A DNA stretch of 25,308 nt, taken from the NCBI RefSeq assembly GCF_001279525.1, contig NZ_LGDY01000148.1:1-25308 (forward strand). The letters run 5' to 3'. The position numbers were made by a program, and so were the translations under genes. The notes beneath the pieces are model-generated. The model saw nothing but the letters and a program-made list of their open reading frames with translations. It was not told the origin of the DNA and did not search any database. Positions 1 to 6,613 of the stretch are shown one piece after another. The stretch's first letter is position 1; each line of letters opens with the position of its first letter. Source of the DNA: Nocardia sp. NRRL S-836 (GTDB lineage Bacteria > Actinomycetota > Actinomycetes > Mycobacteriales > Pseudonocardiaceae).

Positions 1-1
1 C

Positions 2-280
2 CCGGTCGACTCGGCGTTCGCCAAGATCGACCCGGCCACCATCGAGAAGCTCAAGACCGACGACGCCCTGCTGACGAAGATCCTGACCTACCACGTGGTT
101 CCCGGCCAGATCTCCCCGGACAAAATCGCCGGCGACCAGAAGACCGTGCAGACCGGCACCGTGAAGGTCACCGGCTCGGGCAACACGCTCAAGGCCAACG
201 ACGCCAACGTGATCTGCGGCGGCGTGCACACCGCCAACGCCACCGTCTACCTCATCGACACGGTGCTCATGCCTGCCTGA
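2..280 (+). CDS. Fasciclin (FAS1) domain protein, C-terminal part
   Basis: The open frame enters from the left edge, so the start and any signal peptide lie outside the window; 92 residues are visible. The stretch LLTKILTYHVVPGQ, followed by a short beta-rich segment (VQTGTVKVTG, then a run ending in VYLIDTVLMPA), is the typical second half of a FAS1 domain as in the secreted MPB70/MPT83-type proteins of actinobacteria. FAS1 proteins of this kind are secreted or lipid-anchored and are thought to act in adhesion or cell-surface interactions; that role is family knowledge and not visible here. The gene ends in a TGA and is followed 17 bases later by a strong hairpin, so it is probably the last gene of its transcript. 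Confidence 0.85.
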   Translation, partial: PVDSAFAKIDPATIEKLKTDDALLTKILTYHVVPGQISPDKIAGDQKTVQTGTVKVTGSGNTLKANDANVICGGVHTANATVYLIDTVLMPA

Positions 281-297
281 CCCGCACGACACCGACG

Positions 298-328
298 ACT
301 CCGGGAGCAGCGCCCCTGCTCCCGGAGT
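298..328 (+). terminator. Intrinsic-type terminator hairpin after the FAS1 gene
   Basis: A perfect 13-base-pair stem (298-310 with 316-328) closes a five-base loop. It lies 17 bases after the FAS1 stop codon. There is no long T-run, which is usual for terminators in high-GC actinomycetes. Confidence 0.8.
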
Positions 329-619
329 TCGTCATGTCCGATGTGGACGCAGCGGCGGCGCCACTCGATCGGGTGGATCACGTGGTTCTGCCGATCCGGC
401 ACGCCCGCTCGCGCGGATGTTGGGGGTGTGGTTCCGCCGGATGCGGTTCAGCTGGTTCGGGACAGCGCCACACGTTCCTGTGCGCCCCGGTCCGCGAAGA
501 CCGGGGCGCACAGGGCACTCCGGTCGCGCCGCCGACCCGATCGGGTGACGGCCCTTCCGGCGAGCGGCCGATGATCATTACGCTTCGGCCGCTGTTTCGG
601 CTCCCCACCTGATCCGGAT
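329..619. other. Non-coding stretch with a second long hairpin
   Basis: No credible gene was found between the FAS1 terminator and the secreted-protein gene. The open frames here have Arg/Ser/Cys-rich shadow-like translations. One frame from 334 starts with a short glyoxalase-like string (LDRVDHVVLPI) but then loses all resemblance. The only clear structure is the 16-bp hairpin listed separately; the promoter of the gene starting at 620 should also lie here, but no convincing -35/-10 pair was identified. Confidence 0.5.
477..514. terminator. Perfect 16-bp hairpin of unclear role
   Basis: Bases 477-492 pair perfectly with 499-514 around the six-base loop CGCGAA. The stem is longer than that of the terminator at 298-328 and lies about 105 bases before the next start codon. 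It could be a second terminator, an attenuator in the leader of the gene at 620, or the remnant terminator of a lost gene. There is no T-run. Confidence 0.5.
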
Positions 620-1150
620 GTGAAACCAGTGGTCCCCACCGCGAAGTCCCGCCGCGTGCTCGGCGTCGCAGCCGCACTCGTTCCGCTTGCCGCGCAGGGC
701 GTTCCGGCCCACGCGGACGTGCCCACCGCCATGGTGTGCACGACGTCCTCGGACTGGACGTTCTCGCCCGGTGTCGTGCTGATGCCGCGGCCGGTGCGCA
801 CGACCGTGCGCGACGAGTACACCTCGTGCACCGGAGCCGCCGGTGCGGATGGGTCCAGCGAGTTCGTGGTCGACCGGAGCGCCGGGTGCGTCGAGCCGGT
901 CGGCGCCGCCGCGGAGACCCGCGAGATCACCTGGGCGGACGGGAACACCAGCACGTTCACCTACGCCGTCACCGTGACCTCCGCGCCGGGCGTCGACGTG
1001 GTCACGAAGACCGGCGCCATCACGGACGGCGAGTTCGCCGGGCGGCGCGCGCAGGCCGTGCAGGTCGCTCCGACGGCGGACCTGGCGAACTGCCTGACCG
1101 AGGAAGGGATCACGCACCAGTCCTCGCACGGCACGTTCACCGTGTTCTGA
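620..1150 (+). CDS. Secreted four-cysteine protein of unknown function
   Basis: A 176-residue protein with a clear N-terminal export signal: a basic start (KPVVPTAKSRR), a hydrophobic core (VLGVAAALVPLAA) and an Ala-x-Ala cleavage site near residue 32 (VPAHA before DVPTAM). The mature part is about 144 residues, rich in Thr/Val and alternating in character, consistent with a beta fold. It has four cysteines (contexts MVC, TSC, AGC, ANC) that could form two disulphides outside the cell. The GTG start at 620 was chosen because it places the signal peptide correctly; the ribosome site before it is weak. The next gene begins about 5 bases after its stop, so the two may be cotranscribed. I do not recognise the family. 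Confidence 0.75.
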   Translation: MKPVVPTAKSRRVLGVAAALVPLAAQGVPAHADVPTAMVCTTSSDWTFSPGVVLMPRPVRTTVRDEYTSCTGAAGADGSSEFVVDRSAGCVEPVGAAAETREITWADGNTSTFTYAVTVTSAPGVDVVTKTGAITDGEFAGRRAQAVQVAPTADLANCLTEEGITHQSSHGTFTVF

Positions 1151-1155
1151 CCGCG

Positions 1156-2421
1156 GTGCTCACCCTCAGCGGTGTTCCTGTCGACGAGGGCGTGCGGCTG
1201 TTACGCAGACACGCTCCCGAGTTGACGTGGCAGGACCGGTCGCCCTTCCTCGGCGCCGTTGCCGCGCCGGTGATCCCGTGGCTGCGCTTCGCCCACCGCG
1301 ACCACCGGCGCGAGTCCGGCGCCGCGCTGCCGGTGAATCCGCCCGCGCCACAAGGCTTCGCGGTGACCTTCGCGCCGGAGGACGGCCCCGGGGCACACGT
1401 CTGGGCGGCCGAGTCCGGCCTGCGGCTGCTCGCCGCGGACGCCACGGCGGTGACGACCGCGGCCGACAAGATCAGCTCACTCGGGTTGTTCGCGCGAGCC
1501 GGAGCGGACACGCCCCGCACGTGGGTGGTGGCCGGTGAGCTTCCCGCCGGGGCAACGGTTCCGCTCGTCGTGCAACGGCGGCAGAACAACCTCACCGGCA
1601 AGGGCACCCGGCTGGCCACCACACCCGGCCAGCTCGCCGAAGCGGTGCGGGAGTGGGGCGGCGAGACACTCCGGATCTCGTCCTATGTGGACGGTTTGCC
1701 GGTGACGGTGAGCGGGTGCGTGACGCGCCAGGGCACGGTGGTGTCGGCGTTGTCCCACCAGCTGGTCGGGATTCCGGAGCTCACGCCGTACTGGGGTGCG
1801 CACTGCGGCAACCAGCTCATCGCCGACGATGACCTGCCGGCCGGTGCGGCGGCGCGCTGCCGCGAGGTCTGCGCCGCGGTCGGGGACGAGCTGGCCCGGC
1901 TGGGCCTCCTCGGTGCGTTCGGACTCGACCTGCTGGTCACGCCGGACGGGGCGGTGCTGGCGGTCGAGATCAACCCGCGGTTCCAGACCGTGGTGTCGCT
2001 GGTGCAGGCGCAGGAACGCGCGGCGGGACTGCTGCCCACCCTCGGCACGCACGTGCTGGCCGCGCTGTTGCCGTCCATCGGGGTCGAGGAGGTCCGCGCC
2101 CCCTGCCTGGAGCTCAGCCAGCTCGTCGTGACCGCCGAACGGGCCGGTGTGGTGCGGTCAGGTGTCACGGCGGGTGTGCACCGGTGGGAGAACGGCGGGA
2201 TGCGCCGGTGCGGCGACGGCGACCTCACGGCGTTGCGGCCCGGTGAGGCGTTGCTGTGGGCGCACGCGCACCCCGGCGATCCCGTTCAGCCGGGGGAGGA
2301 GCTCGCGTTGCTGCAGCTGCCCGGCCCGGCGGCGTCCGTGCACGCCACCCCGCAGCTCACCGAGCAGGCACGCCGGTGGGTCCGGGCCGTGCGGCAGGCC
2401 GTGGTGATCGAGGATGTCTGA
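1156..2421 (+). CDS. ATP-grasp carboxylate-amine ligase-like protein
   Basis: A 421-residue protein with an ATP-grasp core. VPLVVQRRQNNLTGKGTR (residues about 136-152) fits the ATP-binding loop. FGLDLLVTPDGAVLAVEINPR (about 255-275) fits the metal/ATP segment, with E271, N273 and R275 as the expected ligands. ATP-grasp enzymes activate a carboxylate as acyl phosphate and join it to an amine or other nucleophile. The last 60-70 residues (GEALLWAHAHPGDPVQPGEELALLQ) look like a biotinyl/lipoyl-type beta-barrel hammerhead, but without the modified Lys motif. The open frame extends far upstream over the preceding gene; GTG at 1156 is the first sensible start after that gene's stop. The end overlaps the decarboxylase start by 8 bases, indicating translational coupling. 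Substrates are unknown; a role in making a decarboxylated amino-acid amide is inference from the neighbour. Confidence 0.8.
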   Translation: MLTLSGVPVDEGVRLLRRHAPELTWQDRSPFLGAVAAPVIPWLRFAHRDHRRESGAALPVNPPAPQGFAVTFAPEDGPGAHVWAAESGLRLLAADATAVTTAADKISSLGLFARAGADTPRTWVVAGELPAGATVPLVVQRRQNNLTGKGTRLATTPGQLAEAVREWGGETLRISSYVDGLPVTVSGCVTRQGTVVSALSHQLVGIPELTPYWGAHCGNQLIADDDLPAGAAARCREVCAAVGDELARLGLLGAFGLDLLVTPDGAVLAVEINPRFQTVVSLVQAQERAAGLLPTLGTHVLAALLPSIGVEEVRAPCLELSQLVVTAERAGVVRSGVTAGVHRWENGGMRRCGDGDLTALRPGEALLWAHAHPGDPVQPGEELALLQLPGPAASVHATPQLTEQARRWVRAVRQAVVIEDV

Positions 2422-3832
2422 GCAGCTCGACCTGCCGCCGGAGCGCATGCGCGAGCTCGGGTACCAGGTCGTCGACCTCGTCGTGGACCACCTCACCGGG
2501 CTGCGCGAGCAACCGGTGCGCACGCTCGCCACACCCGCCGAGCTGCGGGACGTGCTGACCGAACCGGTACCCGAGCAGCCGGCCGATCCCGGCGCACTGG
2601 TCGAGTTCCTCGCCCGCGAGGTCCTGCCGCGGTCGCTGCGGCTCGGCCACCCCGGCTGCCTCGCGTTCATCCCCAGCGCGGGCAACTTCCTCGGCGTGCT
2701 CGGCGACCTGCTGGCGTCGGGCTTCAACGTCTCGCCGGGAGCGTGGCCGGTCGGCGCCGGGCCCGCGGCCGTCGAACTGGTCACGGCGCGCTGGCTCGCC
2801 GCGCTGCTGGGGCTGCCGGAGGGCGCGGGCGGCGTGTTCACCCCCGGCGGCACGCTGGCCAACCTGACCGCGCTCGCCGCCGCCCGTGACGACCGCCTTG
2901 GAGCGGACACGACCGGCGGGGTGCTCTACTGCTCGGACCAGACGCATCCCGCTGTGCTGCGGGCGTGTCACGTCCTCGGGTTGCGGCAGGAGCAGGTGCG
3001 CATCCTGCCGGAGATGACGCCACGGGCCGTCCGTGTCGAGGTCCACGCCGACCGCGCCGCCGGCCTGCGCCCGTTCCTCGTGCTGGCGAACGCGGGCACG
3101 ACCGCGACCGGCGCGGTCGACCCGTTGCCGGGGCTGGCCGCGCTGTGCCGCGAGGAGCGGCTGTGGCTGCACGTGGACGGGGCACATGGCGCCGCCGCGG
3201 CGCTCACCGACCGCGGCCGGGAGGTGCTGCGCGGCCTCGCGGCCGCCGACTCTGTCGTCATCGATCCGCACAAGTGGCTCTTCCAGCCCTACGAGATCGG
3301 CTGTGTGCTGGTGCGCGACCCCGAGGTGTTGCGCCGCGCCTTCACCATCGACCGGTTCCGCGCCCACGGCGACTACCTGGCCATCTCCCGTCCCGCCGGC
3401 GCCGAGACGAACCTGTCCGACCACGGCGTGCAGTTCACGACCGAGGCCCGCGCGCTGAAGCTGTGGTTGTCGCTCAAGGGGTTCGGGGTGGCGGCGTTCC
3501 GCGCGGCGATCGACCGCGGCCTCGACCACGCCGAGCACGTCGCCCGGCGCGTCGCGGACAGTCCGGACCTCGACCTCGTCACGGGACCAAGCCTCGGCAT
3601 CGTGTGCCTGCGCCACCGCGCCGGGGGCGACGACGTGCAGGCCGCCATCTGCCGCGAGATCAACGAAAGCGGCCACACGCTCGTTGCGACGACCACTGTG
3701 GACGGTGCGCTGGCCCTGCGGCTCTGCACGATCAACCCGCGCACCACGGAGGCCGACCTGGACCGCGTGCTCGCCGCGATCGAGCGGGCCGGGCGAACGG
3801 CGAGCCGCGCTCGTGCCGCGGCAGAGCGGTGA
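2414..3832 (+). CDS. Group II PLP-dependent amino-acid decarboxylase
   Basis: A 472-residue protein of normal length for the aromatic-L-amino-acid/glutamate/histidine decarboxylase family (fold type I). Visible hallmarks are FTPGGTLAN (about 142-150, phosphate-binding loop), SDQTHPAV with the ring-stacking H178, LHVDGAHGA with D255 that pairs with the pyridine nitrogen, and IDPHKWLFQPYE with the Schiff-base lysine K287. It should convert an amino acid to the corresponding amine in the cytoplasm; which amino acid cannot be read from the sequence. The ATG lies inside the end of the ATP-grasp gene, so the two are translationally coupled and probably work on the same product, one making the amine and the other using it or a related carboxylate. 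A nearby divergent leader begins about 50 bases downstream. Confidence 0.9.
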   Translation: MSEQLDLPPERMRELGYQVVDLVVDHLTGLREQPVRTLATPAELRDVLTEPVPEQPADPGALVEFLAREVLPRSLRLGHPGCLAFIPSAGNFLGVLGDLLASGFNVSPGAWPVGAGPAAVELVTARWLAALLGLPEGAGGVFTPGGTLANLTALAAARDDRLGADTTGGVLYCSDQTHPAVLRACHVLGLRQEQVRILPEMTPRAVRVEVHADRAAGLRPFLVLANAGTTATGAVDPLPGLAALCREERLWLHVDGAHGAAAALTDRGREVLRGLAAADSVVIDPHKWLFQPYEIGCVLVRDPEVLRRAFTIDRFRAHGDYLAISRPAGAETNLSDHGVQFTTEARALKLWLSLKGFGVAAFRAAIDRGLDHAEHVARRVADSPDLDLVTGPSLGIVCLRHRAGGDDVQAAICREINESGHTLVATTTVDGALALRLCTINPRTTEADLDRVLAAIERAGRTASRARAAAER

Positions 3833-3880
3833 CCGGCGGAACCGGTCGGCGGCATTCCGGTCGATCACGGGGAAAAGCGT

Positions 3881-3987
3881 GTAGTGTCGGAGGTGTCGAG
3901 GGCATCTCGTACCTGAGCGGTCAAGCTCACGTCGTACTCGGCTACACCTGAACCGGTTCGCTTCGAGCCGGAGACGGGAGTCCCGAC
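3881..3987 (+). promoter_or_regulatory. Structured 5' leader A with -10 box (copy of leader B)
   Basis: The -10-like TAGTGT is at 3882-3887, so transcription should start near 3893. Between there and the ATG at 3988 lie three hairpins: 3914-3918 with 3925-3929 around the hexaloop GGUCAA; 3953-3960 with 3964-3971; and CGGG 3975-3978 with CCCG 3982-3985, which holds part of the Shine-Dalgarno run GGGAG (3976-3980). From 3881 to the ATG it aligns without gaps to 5688-5797, with about 64 of 110 positions identical. Blocks GAGGGCA, TCAAGCT and CGGGAG are conserved. The resemblance disappears upstream of the -10. The function is unknown; post-transcriptional control of the DUF5994 operon is inference. 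Confidence 0.65.
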
Positions 3988-4521
3988 ATGACGTCGGCTC
4001 CTCACCTTTCCACGGCCCCTCCGGCTGTCACGGCCAGCGAGCAGCCTCGGTCCGCACTGCGGTTGCGGTTGCGTCCGAAGGCGCTCACCACGGGGTATGT
4101 CGACGGTGCGTGGTGGCCGCGGTCCCGGGACCTCGCCGCCGAACTGCCCGCGCTGCTCGCGGTGCTGGCAGTTCGGCTGGGTGGGATCCCGCGGGTGAGC
4201 TACAACCTGACCGAGTGGGACACGGCGCCGCGCCAGATCGCGGTCGACGGCGTCAAGGTCCGGCTCAGCGGGTACTGGACCAGGCCGGAGCACACCCTCG
4301 ACGTCATCGCGTCGGACCGGCGCCGCCTCACCCTGCTGCTGGTGCCGCCGGACACCGCTTCCGACGCGGCCCACCACACCATGATGTGCGCCGCCCAGCG
4401 CGACAACACCGACACGGTCGAGGCGCTGCTTCGCGGTGACGGAACCACGACGTCCACATTGGACGAACTTGAGGTAGGCAGCAGCTGCCTGCCCGAGCAG
4501 ACGACGCAAGGAGCTCGATGA
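3988..4521 (+). CDS. DUF5994 family protein
   Basis: A 177-residue protein whose middle (RLRLRPKALTTGYVDGAWWPRSRDLAAELPALL, then VSYNLTEWD and VRLSGYW, split here by context) matches the actinobacterial DUF5994 family as I remember it. The family has no assigned function. The protein has no signal peptide or membrane segment. After about residue 135 the tail is polar and likely disordered. The ATG at 3988 is preceded by GGGAG at a good distance inside a small hairpin. The stop codon overlaps the next start in the arrangement ATGA, so the downstream 51-residue protein is translationally coupled. DUF5994 genes often sit beside ANTAR regulators and small stress-type genes in actinobacteria; an ANTAR gene is found 13 kb away in this window. 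Confidence 0.8.
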   Translation: MTSAPHLSTAPPAVTASEQPRSALRLRLRPKALTTGYVDGAWWPRSRDLAAELPALLAVLAVRLGGIPRVSYNLTEWDTAPRQIAVDGVKVRLSGYWTRPEHTLDVIASDRRRLTLLLVPPDTASDAAHHTMMCAAQRDNTDTVEALLRGDGTTTSTLDELEVGSSCLPEQTTQGAR

Positions 4522-4673
4522 CCACAGCGGCTCACACCTCCATGTACGAGCGCAGGCTGAAGATGGTGGAAGAGGTCCTGTCCGAACGGACCGAGCTCGG
4601 TGGGAAGGTCACGCGTGACCTCGCCGTGCACGTGCTGCATGCCCTGGACCACATTCCTGAGCGGGTGCGTTGA
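4518..4673 (+). CDS. 51-residue small protein (DUF6307-like?)
   Basis: A 51-residue cytoplasmic protein starting MTTAAHTSMYERRL and ending LAVHVLHALDHIPERVR. It is charged and predicted helical throughout. Its ATG overlaps the TGA of the DUF5994 gene (ATGA), and AAGGAG lies just upstream at about 4508-4513, so expression is well supported. Its own TGA overlaps the TTG start of the next gene. The pattern, a YxxR start, a long helix and an ending like ALDxIPExVR, resembles small actinobacterial proteins annotated DUF6307; that assignment is from memory and uncertain. It may be a partner of DUF5994 or of the transglutaminase-like protein. Confidence 0.7.
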   Translation: MTTAAHTSMYERRLKMVEEVLSERTELGGKVTRDLAVHVLHALDHIPERVR

Positions 4674-5539
4674 CCGCACGCCACCACGGCACGGGTGTGC
4701 CGCCGCTGACGTGGGGCACCCGGCTGCTCCGCGTCGGCTGCGCGTTCACCCACCGCGCCGAGGTTCCCACGCCGGCGGTGCTCCTGGTGCGGCCGCGCTG
4801 GAGCGCCGACGTGCGCCTGAGCCAGGAGAGTCTGCGGGTGGAACCGGATGTTCCGCTGCGGCACACCCAGGACCTGTACGGCAACCGGACGTCCCGCCTC
4901 GTGCTGCCGCCCGGTCTGTCCACAGTGCACTACAGCGCGTGGGTGGACGTGCCGGACCGCACCGAGGACGTGGACGAGGACGTGCCGGAGACGCTGCCCG
5001 ACAGCCTCCCCGACGACGTCCTGCTCTACACCCTGTCCAGCCGGTACTGCGCGTCCGACGTCATGGGCGCCGAGGCGTGGTCGAGGTTCGGCGCCCACCC
5101 GCCCGGCTACGGCCGGGTCAGGGAGGTCTGCCGGCACGTCCACGAGTCGCTGAGCTTCGGCCACGGCACCTCCACCGCGCCGTCCACCGCCGCGGACGTC
5201 AACGCGGCGGGTTCGGGCGTCTGCCGCGACTTCACGCACCTCGCGATCTCGTTCTGCCGCGCGCTCAACATCCCCGCCCGGTACGTGTCCGGCTACCTGC
5301 CGGACCTCGACGTGCCGCCCGACGGCGCGCCGATGGACTTCGCCGCGTGGATGGAGGTCTGGCTGGGTGACCGGTGGTGGACCTTCGACCCGCGCAACGA
5401 CCAGCCCCGCAAGGGTCGCGTCGTCATCGGCAGGGGCCGCGACGCCGCCGACGTCGCCATGGTCACGACGTACGGCGGTCCGCTGCTGGAGTCGATGGTC
5501 GTGCAGGCGGAAGAGGACCACGCTCCGGCCTGGCGCTGA
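4670..5539 (+). CDS. Transglutaminase-like superfamily protein
   Basis: A 289-residue protein. Residues about 20-95 form the N-terminal beta domain usual in bacterial transglutaminase-like proteins (ending LPPGLSTVHYSAWVDVPD). The catalytic core follows: GSGVCRDFTHLAISFCRALNIPARYVSGY with nucleophile C185, and WMEVWLGDRWWTFDPRN with D240. The place where the catalytic histidine is expected (H-A-W) reads A225-A-W, so the classical Cys-His-Asp triad is incomplete. The ending with GRGRDAADVAMVTTYGG is typical of this subfamily. Such proteins act as peptidases or amidases as often as cross-linkers; the substrate is unknown. The TTG start at 4670 overlaps the upstream TGA, giving a tightly coupled three-gene operon behind leader A. 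Confidence 0.85.
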   Translation: MTARHHGTGVPPLTWGTRLLRVGCAFTHRAEVPTPAVLLVRPRWSADVRLSQESLRVEPDVPLRHTQDLYGNRTSRLVLPPGLSTVHYSAWVDVPDRTEDVDEDVPETLPDSLPDDVLLYTLSSRYCASDVMGAEAWSRFGAHPPGYGRVREVCRHVHESLSFGHGTSTAPSTAADVNAAGSGVCRDFTHLAISFCRALNIPARYVSGYLPDLDVPPDGAPMDFAAWMEVWLGDRWWTFDPRNDQPRKGRVVIGRGRDAADVAMVTTYGGPLLESMVVQAEEDHAPAWR

Positions 5540-5687
5540 CGCTCCGGCGTGGAGCCTGAGACCGGCCTGGCGGCTGAGACCGGCGGAGTGCTTGGACACC
5601 GCGCCGGCAACGGGCGCCGACTCGGCGCTGAGCACCGGTGCGAGGTGCGGGTCACACCCCGCCTGCCGCGCTGTGAGGCCGGACCGG

Positions 5688-5794
5688 GTAGCATGAGGGT
5701 CACCGAGGGCACGTCGTGCAGCAGCGTTCAAGCTGATGCCGCCTTGGGCGCATCAGCAAGCCCGGCCGGTTCGGCTGGAGGCGGGAGCGCCGAG
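5688..5794 (+). promoter_or_regulatory. Structured 5' leader B with -10 box (copy of leader A)
   Basis: The -10-like TAGCAT is at 5689-5694. The leader to the ATG at 5795 matches leader A at a constant offset of 1807 bases. Hairpin 1 pairs 5718-5725 with 5732-5739 (one G-A mismatch) around the hexaloop GUUCAA at exactly the aligned position of the loop in leader A. A competing stem pairs 5732-5739 perfectly with 5750-5757 and extends by three more pairs. Hairpin 2 is 5762-5767 with 5773-5778. A last hairpin, 5780-5783 with 5788-5791, shows GGAG in its loop. The two stems sharing 5732-5739 cannot form together, so this leader could switch between two states. Confidence 0.65.
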
Positions 5795-5956
5795 ATGAAC
5801 TCGGAGCAGCTCTGCACCACCACCACAGCGTTGACCACATCACGCGGTCATCGACTGACGCGCAACCCGGACTTCGCCGGCGGCTGGCGGCCGTTGTCGA
5901 CCGACCCGGCGATCAGGGTGCCCGTGCTCGTCCCCCGGACCGGCCGGACCCGCTGA
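5795..5956 (+). CDS. Small protein, 53 residues, unknown
   Basis: A 53-residue ORF beginning MNSEQLCTTTTALTTSRGH. The start is supported by the GGGAG run at 5783-5787, seven bases upstream, and by its position at the end of leader B exactly where the DUF5994 start lies in leader A. The translation has a Thr-rich N-terminus and a basic, Pro-containing C-terminus with no membrane segment. I recognise no family. It is the first of three small ORFs running in the same direction to 6504. It could be a real small protein or a leader peptide. A longer in-frame ORF begins at 5549 but would run through the leader and its promoter, so that start is not preferred. Confidence 0.5.
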   Translation: MNSEQLCTTTTALTTSRGHRLTRNPDFAGGWRPLSTDPAIRVPVLVPRTGRTR

Positions 5957-6050
5957 CCCGTTCGCGCTGGTCCACCCGGATCGGCGGCACCCGTTCACCT
6001 TCTTGTTCCACCCCAGCCTTGTTCCACCCCCAGCTCATCGGAGTAGTCGC

Positions 6051-6209
6051 ATGCCCACGTCCGAGTCACTCACCGTCGACGTCCAGGTCCTCCCGGACGC
6101 GTCCTGCGCCGTGTGCCCGCACCCGTTGCAGGACCACGACCCGCTGGGCGTGCGGTACTGCAACGCCACCACGGCGTCCGCACTGCCCCGCGGCTGCATC
6201 TGCCGCTAG
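6051..6209 (+). CDS. RGCVC-type small Cys-rich protein
   Basis: A 52-residue protein with five cysteines in the order CAVC (19 and 22), RYC and RGCIC, plus His residues in CPHPLQDHD. The ending RGCICR and the upstream CxxCxHPLxxHD pattern match the small actinobacterial proteins annotated as the RGCVC family, whose function is unknown. The spacing of Cys and His suggests metal (probably zinc) binding; that is inference. The ATG is preceded by GGAG at 6040-6043. It is the second of three small ORFs downstream of leader B. Confidence 0.75.
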   Translation: MPTSESLTVDVQVLPDASCAVCPHPLQDHDPLGVRYCNATTASALPRGCICR

Positions 6210-6297
6210 CCGGCTCGGCGGCGTTCGCCGCCCGCCGGAATTCCCCTGTGCGCAAACACGTTGCGCACGTACGAGAGTCAAAGAAAGCCGGAAATCC

Positions 6298-6504
6298 ATG
6301 CACCACCAGGTAATCACCCAGTTCGACCCGCGCGTCGCACCGCGACCGGCGACCGAGTTCGTGCCGGACGGGCTCTTCAGCCACCCGGACACCGACCTCC
6401 CCAGCGCGCGGAACGGCTCTGAGCCGCCGGCGCGGCAGCGCGCGTACACCGGCCTGTTCCGCGAGCCGGCCTTCGCGCCGGAGCACGCCGTGAACGCGGC
6501 CTGA
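6298..6504 (+). CDS. Small protein, 68 residues, unknown
   Basis: A 68-residue ORF starting MHHQVITQFDPRVAP and ending AFAPEHAVNAA. It is rich in Pro, Ala and Arg, has no cysteine or membrane segment and is probably partly disordered. The purine-rich stretch AAAGCCGGAAA before the ATG may be its ribosome site. It is 88 bases after the RGCIC gene on the same strand and is the last gene before a convergent hairpin. I do not recognise it; existence as a protein is moderately supported by codon pattern (strong G/C at third positions) and context. Confidence 0.5.
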   Translation: MHHQVITQFDPRVAPRPATEFVPDGLFSHPDTDLPSARNGSEPPARQRAYTGLFREPAFAPEHAVNAA

Positions 6505-6569
6505 GCTTCCACCGGCACGGATCAGGGGTTGCCACGCCCCCACGAACCTCAGGTTCCGCCGGACCCGCC

Positions 6570-6588
6570 GGCAGGCAGAAGACCTGCC
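6570..6588. terminator. Hairpin between convergent genes
   Basis: GGCAGG (6570-6575) pairs with CCTGCC (6583-6588) around a seven-base loop, in the 109-base gap between the small-ORF operon and the end of the STAS gene. A smaller palindrome, GAACC-TCA-GGTTC, lies just upstream. A two-way terminator is likely; there is no T-run. Confidence 0.4.
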
Positions 6589-6613
6589 CCGCGGACGCGG
6601 AACCATCCGGTCC

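Noticed and set aside
334..612. Open frame starting with a glyoxalase-like string (LDRVDHVVLPI)
   Set aside because: Resemblance is limited to about 11 residues, and the rest is Cys/Gly/Arg-rich shadow-like text crossing a perfect hairpin. Not enough for a gene or pseudogene call.
736..1155. Upstream extension of the ATP-grasp frame
   Set aside because: This part overlaps the secreted-protein gene in another frame and reads as Arg/His-rich low-complexity text.
5647..5662. Small hairpin GCGGG/CCCGC before leader B
   Set aside because: Only five pairs and no T-run; too weak to call as the terminator of the transglutaminase operon.
3859..5694. Sigma-B/F-type promoters for the two leaders
   Set aside because: GGGTAG before leader B looked tempting given the STAS/RsbW genes nearby, but neither copy has a GTTT-like -35 and the region upstream of the -10 is not conserved between the two.
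5549..5794. Longer version of the first small ORF under leader B
   Set aside because: It would make the conserved -10 box and leader part of a coding region, and its text is compositionally poor.
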